Positions 55,931 to 64,000 of a stretch of DNA of 64,000 nt are shown here, one piece after another (the first letter of the stretch is position 1; each line of letters begins with the position of its first letter). Made by a program: the position numbers and the translations under genes. A model generated the notes under the pieces. The model was not told the DNA's origin, did not search any database, and saw nothing but the letters and a program-made list of their open reading frames with translations. Source of the stretch: Parelaphostrongylus tenuis (Eukaryota > Nematoda > Chromadorea > Rhabditida > Metastrongylidae); assembly GCA_019055375.1 (NCBI GenBank), contig JAHQIW010007138.1:62001-126000 (forward strand), written 5' to 3'.

Positions 55931-56772
55931 ACGCAAAACACCTCCAGTCTTCGCCACTCGGACTCTCAAATTAACGTAACATATTAAACAGCAGTATGCT
56001 TTCCATGCATATCCAGAGAGAAGGAAACCAACCTCTTCTGCAATCCTATAATGTTCACAATCACTCAAGTCCCTCATTAGTTATGAAACTAGTGTTTACT
56101 ACCCTAAAAGTTATAAAGCCGCAACTGCTAAAAATGCGTTCTTCCACAGACATCTTTGTCAAGCACTACTTATCCAAACTGCGATAAGTGTTAAGCAGCA
56201 AAATCAAGGGAACTGTTCTGTTCACTGGTGATATTTATATGACTAGGCAGAGAGACAATTTTGTCGTATTATGAATGGCTTACATCTACTTATCGATCGT
56301 GTGCAGTTTATTCAATCTGAGGTAAACACAGTGTTGTTCCGTTCCTGCTCAATCATGACCCTCTGGAACAATTTTATTCTCAATGAAAAAATAGTGCAGA
56401 CATGACAGGTCCAAAGTGCAAATACACAATAGCAGAGTATGTAATATCGTTTGGATTAAGCTGGTATAGAAAATCTAAAAGAACTGAATAATTTTTACAA
56501 AATACTTCAAAATTCTGACGATAATGGGACCGTTCGATGCAATTCATGCCATTGAAACGCTAGAGCAAACTCTCCTCTGCATTTGGTATATCCTCATTCT
56601 TTAAGCCCTCCACTGGCTGACATGACATTTCATCGTCTGTTATCGAAAATAATTCTATGCTGAATGCATTTCGGCAGTAAACATTTCAAAAGCTGCCATA
56701 AAAGACAAAACTGATGGAAAGTATTGATTGTAAATGCGATTGATCTAGAAATGATGAGTGAGCAAGCAAAAA

Positions 56773-57095
56773 TCCCGCCTCACCAAGGAGCTGAACTCAA
56801 GTTTCATACCTACAAGCACGTGCTACCTCTACACCATCGAGGCTCATCACTTTGCTACGATTTGTTCTTCGATTTAGGATATCGTAGCTTTCAGCAACCC
56901 ACCATAAACGGGTTTGCGCGAGTGAGCAGATATTGGCGTTAAACCCAAATAAGCTGACGGCTAATTGCAGTGTGTAATCCATAGAGATTCATTAATTCAG
57001 CGCTTTAGGAGTGGTATTACGCCACAAACATTGATAAACATGCGTCCCGGTAAGGTTAAAACGAGGGCTCATCTTCCGTCCGAGGTTGCATTAAT
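56773..57095. repeat. Inverted tRNA-like pair
   Basis: Minus 56,773-56,848 (GCCTCGATGGTGTAGAGGT head; box B degraded to GAGTTCAGCTCC) and plus 57,042-57,090 (3' half only), with the spacer 'gcaacccaccataaacgg', 'cgttaaacccaaataagctgacgg'. Same layout as 34,710-34,989. Confidence 0.55.
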
Positions 57096-57349
57096 GTTTA
57101 CCAATAAACATTTTTTAGATAAATATTCGTGACACCATACTACAGCTAATTCAGTAGAATGGTAAATTTATGTAGAAGCAATTACTACAATAAAAAATGA
57201 TTCGCATCAGTTATAGCCCATATTTCCCGATTTGATACAGGAAGAATTGTAGAGATGTTACGTCTGCAGAAGCAGAAAATGATTCGACCAATTCCACTGA
57301 CTAAAATAGGACCTCAGATAATTCCATAACTTTAATAACGCTCGATATT

Positions 57350-57577
57350 ATGCGTAATATGACTTGCCGATGTAGGCAGAACATAAACTTGCGAACAATC
57401 AGCAATCATAACAATGGTGATGCATCACTGGATCTTGAAAAACGACCAGCGTTTTGGGACGTATACCTTAGAAGTGATTCTGCGATATTATTACCATCGA
57501 TGTTCAAGTCGAAGCCGAGTACTTATAGTTCTAGTTTCATTACGGAGCCTTTTCCTAAGTCATATTTCATAAGATAA
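57350..57577 (+). other. Candidate open frame, 75 codons
   Basis: Protein-like composition (NNGDASLDLEKRPAFWDVYL, later PSMFKSKPSTYSSS) and no repeat match, but no splice or promoter evidence. Unknown. Confidence 0.15.
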
Positions 57578-57699
57578 GCTTAGAACAACTCTAATTAGAT
57601 AAGATTTTGATACATCAAAAAGCGAGCAATAATATAAATGGATGTAGCTCTCGGCGTTTATTGATTTTCCAAAGAATGTGACATACATTCTCTCCGCTT

Positions 57700-57933
57700 A
57701 TGGAATTATCCGGGTGGTTGAATGCATATCTGGCCTTTACAATGACTAGCGGTTGGATTCCGATGTATCAAGTCACTGTTGCTAATCTCCCAGACAAATT
57801 TGGTGTCACTAGAAATGATCCCCCTCCCCCTTCACCAGGGGGTGGGAGGCTTGATAAGCCTAGAGTACGGAATCGAATCATCAATTTAACATATGTCTCA
57901 TAGAGTAATTCTGACCACTGCGCCACACGCTCT
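57700..57933. repeat. R3 copy plus tRNA-like sequence
   Basis: R3 words at 57,715-57,860 (plus strand), followed by a minus-strand tRNA-like sequence at 57,869-57,933 with a perfect box A (TGGCGCAGTGG) and near-perfect box B (GATTCGATTCC). This is direct evidence that R3 and the tRNA-like heads belong together. Confidence 0.55.
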
Positions 57934-58029
57934 GCTTGAGTAATAACATGTGAATGTGCGCTACCTGTCGGAGGAACCCGCAAATCAACAAGCAACTGTC
58001 CTGCATGAAACTCATACTCGTAATCGGGG

Positions 58030-58120
58030 TAATAATTATTCTACTCATTACTGCTACTACTATTATTATGCTACTTATTATTATGACTTTATTTATTATT
58101 ACTTACTATCACTATGCGAC
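58030..58120. repeat. ATT/ACT-rich simple repeat
   Basis: Imperfect trinucleotide array ('ctactactattattatg', 'cttattattatg'). Confidence 0.7.
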
Positions 58121-58129
58121 TAATCATCG

Positions 58130-60490
58130 ATCGGTCAGAAAACACATAGTGTGGCAGCTAAATCTGCACTATTTGAAGATGAAAGGGAAAGACATCTTGA
58201 AGAGAACAAGCATGAATGTATAAAATCTTTGAGAACTTCTTGTCTATCACTACGTTCAAGAGGGAAAAATACCAATGAGGAACTCTGTTGATGACACTCA
58301 CCTCGGCCACATATGATCTTTGCACGTGAAATGTCCAGAGCCGTATGCACACCACACGATCATTGAGGGCGGAATGCTTTATCTATCATTCGATAATGAT
58401 TTAGAAGTCAAGACAAAACTATAGATATACCTTACTAAAGTGAAAGATAAAATCATCATCTGAATGGCCGAAAAATAATAGTAAAAGTATTTATTTGCCA
58501 CAAATGGAAATACTTCCAAGAACACGTTCCAAGACAAACGGCGAATAGATCCGATAGATCAAACAGAGCAATAACAGAACAAATTGCATAACAACAAGCA
58601 GCTCATCAGAACGACATGAGACAGGCATTAAAAATCACTCAATAATGTTCAGATTAATTCAGACGATTGAGAATAAATTGCCCATTTGAGCATCCACTAC
58701 CCATAAAACCACTATTTGGGGAAAATTCGACATATCCACATGTGGCACTAAACGAACAGACCACGTTCTACTGGAAATAACAGTGATTGATTTTGAAGGT
58801 AACCTAATAACAAGTAGTAGGGAATATCAAAGAAAAAGCATAAAGTAACCTTCTCGTGTTGTCTTAGGTAGTTGTTATTACTAAGTTGCTGGCCACATAA
58901 AGAAGTTGACTTGGTTCTTCTGAAATTACTGACATACTTCAAGATGTATTTCACGATAGAACGCCTATCCTCTACGAATGAATCTTAAACTGATTATTGA
59001 GTAGGCCAAGTAGCGCATTCGTATAAGAGGGTTTTAAGCTCTCAGAGGTTTAGTATGGTATCTCTAATGGTATCATACGTAAGTTCCGGCGTTCTCGCTT
59101 GCCTCATCAGTAGCACACGGCTGCGGCTCATTCTCACTACTATTAGGAGCGATGACAAAATTTATCACTCTCGACGAAGCGAAAGGATCACTTGATGTTA
59201 CTCTCTAGTGTGACTGGTTTTTGATGGCTTACGGCTGTAACGAAAGAAAACAACAATACCTTCCATTTCCTGGAGAACCTTTTGGATTGTCAGATTTATA
59301 TGGTCATCTGAAAACTTAGAGAATCTTGTGTAATCACATAAATTCCCAAAATGAAGCCGACAAAATTTCTCAGATTGATCAAAGTTCCAGAACACTGATT
59401 TTAATCGATGCTTCAATATTTCTTATGCATAGTTATTCTTACAAAAAATTCGAGTAATATCACCTCGTTCAGTAGTTTATGGTATTGGAGAATGGTCTTG
59501 ACAAAACTAAAGTTTTGGCTCGTTGACGAATACATATTTAGTCTAATGACTTTTATTTCAACTGATGATGTACATTATGACTTGAGATATGGTAGTTCAA
59601 CTTTGATAGTCTGTGGACACTTACGACACTTTCTTATACACTTAGCTCAATGTGTATTGTCGTAAATGCATTAGATTCTTTGATCAATATTGCATAATTT
59701 CCATCCCTTTGAAGAAAGATTGATGGCGAATGAGGATATAAGACAGGAAAATGTAGAGTGACAAGCTAATTAATCCAGATATCAAATATTGTCAATAATT
59801 TGTCTAAGAGAAGGAGTGATCAAGAAAAAACGATTTGTGCCGGGACACAAATGAGAATTGCGGTCGGTGCGAAATGGCAGCACGCCGCCCATATGACCTC
59901 TAAAATCCACACAATTAAAGGTTTTAGAAGAATAGTTAAAGTTTCACTGTGTGACCTCATAGAAAGTGATATGATTAGTAGATAGTAGGGAACACGGTGT
60001 AAGAACGAAATAAAATAAATCGCCTTAAAACTTTTTTCCTGCTTCACAACAAACTTCTATTTTTGATGGAAGCTAGCGATGAATTTGGAAATCTCTAGAG
60101 TAAACCTGACCCAGGAATACAGGGGAAATCAACTGAATGCTATCCATAAAGAAAAACAAAACCCCATCCAGCAAACTTACGCCCAAAAGTCAAAGCGACT
60201 CGCGGATGACGGACTGATGCAAATATGAAAATAGGTAAAATAAAAACTAAAAATCTAAAATGAATTATAATATCAGTTTTAAATTGGCACCGATTATCAT
60301 GTCGTAGGATGAACTTCGTGTCGTAAATTTTCCTATCCTAAAGCAGTTCGTCATGCTAGAAACACTCCATGCAACAACCGTGAAGAGCTACAGCGCTGTA
60401 TCGCTAGCGAAAAAATGTTAATGAGTTCATCTGAGTAATTTGTAATAGAAATCGGTAATGAGGCGTAACCAAGCTATTGTTGTGTGTAGT
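58130..60490. other. No gene recognised
   Basis: Short ORFs; 59,035-59,160 has faint similarity to the H3 hammerhead region (see rejected list). Confidence 0.4.
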
Positions 60491-60504
60491 GTTACGTTAT
60501 GAGG

Positions 60505-60580
60505 GCGGGATAGCGTAGTGGCCAGTGATGCAGTGTGTCAAGAAGAGATTTGATAAGTGATACGCTGGTTGCATTCCCTT
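60505..60580 (+). repeat. tRNA-like repeat, diverged
   Basis: 'gggatagcgtagtggccag' (box-A-like) and 'cgctggttgcattccc' (box-B-like). Confidence 0.4.
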
Positions 60581-60997
60581 TCAAAACACTCTCTTGCCAT
60601 CAATCAACTGAAACCTATAAACGATTTAGCTCGATTATCTTCAGGATTACAAGGAAATGCACCTCGGTCAGCATTATACGGCATTCTCAAAGAGGATGAA
60701 ATCAGATCAAAATACTGGTTTGCTGTAAATCTTGGCAATAATTTATATATATGTAAACCGTAAAGATCTATTTTGCTTAGCTCACACGAGGTTGGTGACG
60801 GTAGTAGAAGTAGCAATAAAAGTAGTAAATTTTGAATGGCTGAAGTCCAAGATAAAGTAAAATCAACGTCTAAAGAAGACCAATCGCCAAAATGTCATTC
60901 ATCGAACTGCTACTGCTATTACTGCTACTGCGACTATGACCAAATTCCTATCAACTAGTTAAAATAAGTATTCACAATTCGCATAAAACTAATAGAG

Positions 60998-61245
60998 GAG
61001 CCGTAGCAGAGTGTTTGTGACGTTGGTCACAGAGCGCGTGGAGCCGAGCTTCGCCTCCCCCTCTCCCCTTCCCCCTCATTTCTCTCCGGCAGTCAACAAA
61101 AACGTCCTATGGAACGCCACAGCAAGGTTGTTCTCGAGAGCCGTTCAAGAAGAAGACGAAAAACGAATTTAGTGCCAAAAGTGCTGAGATCCGCATACTG
61201 AAAATGAAGCACTGTGATGACGGATTAAATAAAGTGCTATGTAAA
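60998..61245 (+). repeat. SINE-like repeat S1, copy 4
   Basis: The longest S1 copy: head 'ggagccgtagcagagtg', C/T-rich block, 'ggcagtcaacaaaaacg', 'ctatggaacgccacagcaagg', 'gacgaaaaacgaattta', and a tail 'aagtgctgagatccgcatactgaaa' that also ends copy 1. Confidence 0.5.
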
Positions 61246-63050
61246 CTAATAAAGACGAAATCCTCAAGCAACAGGCGAAGCAACATGTAAGAATTTTCAA
61301 AAACTTTGTGGAGAATGAGTACGAGGGAAGGAATCAAATGTAGGGAGTGCTGGGATCTCCAGGAAAATTGTGATGACGGATCGTGTAAAAGAAGTCGCTC
61401 ATAAATTTGTACCAAATCCTTTCTTCTGATAACTGATGTTATGAGAAAGTATAGTGGCCTGTTCATTGGTAATCAAAACCGATCGATCTCTGTGGTAGTA
61501 AGAGATATCTATGTCTAACGTACGCAACTATCATCTCCGCTCTGATAAAGCCATCTAAATTGATGAGCTCGACAATTCTGTTATGAAACAAACTATGAAG
61601 AAGGTGTCGTTGTGCTCGTTGTAGTTTTTGGTTAAGCACGGTACTAAGACGGAAACAAGTTGAGTTCATTTAGTAATACAAGTGATAGCTTGAGGGGATG
61701 AGTCGTTTACAACATTTGTTCATCTTTCGAAAAGACCTTCCATAGTATATACAGAATAGTGTTTAAAAATTCCGTTCTGATCACGAGTAAACAATACTAC
61801 GTTAAATTTCAATCCTTGATTACCGTGACAAAAATAACTTTTTCGCAAACAGATGCATCGATCTCACATAATCCGATAGGGAAATGAGTAGGAAAAGGAA
61901 AACAAAACAAAAATTTATCATCTTCGTTAGGCAGGCTATCGAATGATTACCAAGACGTCTGAAAAAGGCTGTATGTGCTGCCAAAACAAACTACTGGAAA
62001 AGCGACTCTTGTAGAGGCCTTATCGGTCCCTCGACATCTTCGAAAAGACGTGAACAGAGGTTGTGCCCGCCGAGAGAGTGGAGTTTTGATAAAATATCTT
62101 TTTAATCTCCTTTGTTTTTGCTGTTCTTTTGGTATGTTCTGAGGCACAAAGTAAACGCCAAGAGAATCAAGTGGTAAGCAAGGATTCGATCTCAGAGAGG
62201 GGCTGAATCCGAGCTTTGCAGAGGAGTGTGTTATCACTCAGTGTGCCTTTGCTGATAATGATGTTTCATGAAGAAAATTAAGTAGTCGAATTACCACTTC
62301 TTATGCCTGAAATTCACGAGTCCTGAAGAGAATGCGCGAGAACAGTCAGAAAAACTAGTACTACAGAAGATATTAGACCTTTCATGAACGATAATACATT
62401 TTGAAGTGATGGGTATGGTTGATGATGAAAACTTAGTGGCACATAAAACGATTGCGACAACATGCCCACCCATGACGAGAAAGAAAATTCGCGGCCAGCT
62501 GCCGACCGGCATACAAAAGCAGATTTCGGAACCAGAACGATTTGGCGCCATGCCAATACGAATGGTAGCGTGTTGTAGCAGAATGTAGTTTATGGCTGTT
62601 GATTGCTTTTTTCTCGGTGTTGTGAGTTAAGGTAGGCGTTTTTTATGTTCATCGTAGAGAGATGCGCCTGGAGTGGAAGGTTTTGTGCGGTGATTCTTAG
62701 GCGCAGTGGAGAAAGAAGCAAATAAAAAAGGAAAAGGGTTGGCGAACGAAGGAGATAGAAAGGGAGAGAGATAACAATTCGTAACAAAGCTTAGTTTAAG
62801 AAGGATTTTTGGCTCTCAATTCAATAGCTTCAGACCTGACTGCATTCGTGGGTTGTTTTAAATTTTGAATCCTACACGACTAATTGATTACTGTGCAATG
62901 CGAGTCTAAAATGACAGCTGAATTCGCAAAATTCGTAGACGGCAACTACTTAATCATAAACTCATAGATTTTGATTAGAAAGTTTCACATTCGACTGCTT
63001 TTTGAGACATAGCTTAAGATAATTTAATTTGACGACATGATTCAGGCCTT
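61245..63050. other. No gene recognised; one tRNA-like repeat
   Basis: 62,170-62,240 (minus) has a box-B-like GATCGAATCC and belongs to the tRNA-like family. The GC-richer stretch 62,290-62,590 is open on both strands for 60-86 codons, but neither frame resembles a known family. Confidence 0.35.
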
Positions 63051-63054
63051 TCAT

Positions 63055-63500
63055 TAGGTCTGGTAGGGCACATATAAAGTGCCAGACATGTGTTTCAATC
63101 TTTCAGCTTCATCAGTAGCACGGTGCCCTTCGTTCGAATCAAACCCTTATAAGGGGATAAACCTCCTGTGTATAAAGATTAACGACGATCATATTACATC
63201 GCAAATGTCTCAAGTGACAAGATCACTCGACATTGCAGTGATTAACAGTCGGTTGCCCATGGCTAGTAAATTTGGTAATACCTTTATATAAATATACCAG
63301 CCGTGAGCAGTCAGGTTGTTAATTATTGCAATGTCGGGTGATCTTGCCACTTGACACATTTGCATTGTAACAAACTCGTAGATTCCTGTGTATATACGGA
63401 GTAATCCCCTTACAAAGGCTGGGCTCTAACGAAAAGCACTGCACTAATGATGAGACTGAAAGGTCAAAACACATGTCTTGCACCATATTAGTACAATAGC
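63055..63500. mobile_element. H3 hammerhead element, inverted pair
   Basis: Left half 63,055-63,270 and right half 63,290-63,500 are inverted copies ('ggataaacctcctgtgtata' with 'tcctgtgtatatacggagtaat', 'caagtgacaagatcactcgacattgca' with 'gcaatgtcgggtgatcttgcc'). Each half has a hammerhead position near its outer end. Sequence differs from H1 and H4 except in the ribozyme. Confidence 0.7.
63079..63121 (-). ncRNA. Type I hammerhead ribozyme, family H3
   Basis: Minus strand, 43 nt: GTGCTA stem I, CTGATGA, stem II AGCT-GAAA-GATT (weak, one mismatch), GAAA, stem III AC/GT around ACAT, C17 and TGGCAC, which pairs with GTGCTA (one G-U). The cleavage triplet is GUC, the commonest natural one. The partner at about 63,441-63,485 (plus) has C3 and G12 changed to A and looks dead. 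Confidence 0.75.
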
Positions 63501-63714
63501 ACACCTGATATAATCTTTATATATGTTATCAGACTGCATGAATATACAATTTTTCCTTCATTTCTGAATACTCCAAAATCTAACCAGGAAATTCTTATAT
63601 ATGCAGCACTTAGGCGTGCTTGCCTAAGGTTTTTTGACAGTATTGATGTTATGCTTGAGAACAAATATTCTATCAATGATAAATGATTTAGCACCTTACT
63701 GTGGTTTGATTGCG

Positions 63715-63780
63715 CATCTAGAGCAATGGTAAAAGGTGCTTGATGAAGGAAACACTGTCTATGGTTCAATCGTGCGCCCC
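63715..63780 (+). repeat. tRNA-like repeat, diverged
   Basis: 'gagcaatggtaaaaggtgc' and 'tggttcaatcgtgcgcccc' keep box-A-like and box-B-like words. Confidence 0.4.
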
Positions 63781-64000
63781 AGTAAAACAACCCCTCCATC
63801 CATCCGCGTTTTGCAATTGATATTGGAGTGAGCGGTGGAATAATCCCTCAGTACCGTCCCTATGCCGGTGTTATAATCCTCATGATCTTATATCCAACAA
63901 AGAACGTAGCCCATTGAGCGGCTATTATACGTGACGCAAAAGAAATTAACTGCTCATTTCATTCCTAGCTCACCGGTTTCTCAAAGTTCACTAGTTTCCC

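Noticed and set aside
59035..59160. Possible fourth hammerhead (minus strand: GTGCTACTGATGAGG ... GCCGGAAC)
   Set aside because: The start matches H3, but the second core segment reads GGAAC and the stem I arms do not pair. At most a very old H3 relative; not strong enough to annotate.
62291..62590. A gene in the GC-richer patch open on both strands
   Set aside because: Neither frame shows a domain or splice context, and double-strand openness is common in GC-richer patches of this length.
1..64000. CRISPR arrays, bacterial operons, rRNA genes, LTR retrotransposons
   Set aside because: No regularly spaced direct repeats, no ribosome-binding-site and ORF series, no rRNA-like conserved stretch and no gag-pol or paired LTRs were seen; the content is eukaryotic.

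Overview
This window looks like non-coding, repeat-dense DNA from a metazoan nuclear genome, most likely a nematode and possibly a hookworm-like strongylid. The organism call is inference. It rests on short AT-rich sequence without operons, no long intact ORF, and decayed retroelements (an RTE-clade LINE and GIY-YIG Penelope-like elements) of a type I associate with strongylid nematodes. No conserved host gene could be identified. A few short open stretches with splice-like or promoter-like context are listed as weak candidates.

Layout. 1-9 kb: the first copy of an unknown interspersed element (about 2.3-4.13 kb), a SINE-like copy, a weak single-exon candidate gene at 5.2-5.5 kb and a dead mariner at 7.3-8.2 kb. 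9-14 kb: a Penelope 3' fragment, a decayed hammerhead element (11.5-12 kb) and tRNA-like repeats. 14.5-19.4 kb: two Penelope-like elements (PLEs) head to head, the left one interrupted by a 413-bp insertion that carries hammerhead ribozymes. 19.4-20.3 kb: hammerhead-derived repeats. 20.6-22.3 kb: the second, inverted copy of the unknown element. 22.8-26.5 kb: repeat families, including an RTE endonuclease scrap. 26.5-29.8 kb: a nearly complete but dead RTE LINE. 29.8-32.85 kb: a second head-to-head PLE pair, followed directly by a cluster of hammerhead elements (32.86-34.59 kb). 34.6-36 kb: a duplicated repeat interrupted by a 399-bp foldback insertion with two tRNA-like sequences. 37-41.6 kb: further hammerhead and tRNA-like repeats. 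46-48.4 kb: a third head-to-head PLE pair of another subfamily. 49-64 kb: mostly unrecognised sequence with many tRNA-like and SINE-like repeats and a last hammerhead-type inverted repeat at 63 kb.

Main result. The window contains a set of small mobile repeats carrying type I hammerhead ribozymes with a minimal stem III. At least three distinct sequence families are present (H1 at 32.9-34.6 kb and elsewhere, H4 at 15.35-15.76 kb, H3 at 63.1-63.5 kb). The best copies have every conserved core base plus a six-base-pair stem I that closes exactly around the cleavage site. Two loci hold direct tandem hammerheads, 313 bp and 270 bp apart, as expected for units that could be excised as small circular RNAs (retrozyme-like). 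The H4 copy sits inside a PLE with a 9-bp target-site duplication, and two uninterrupted PLE copies elsewhere in the window show the empty site. Hammerheads in PLEs and in small animal retrozymes are established; this arrangement, the multiple families and the side-by-side placement with PLE copies are the parts worth checking.
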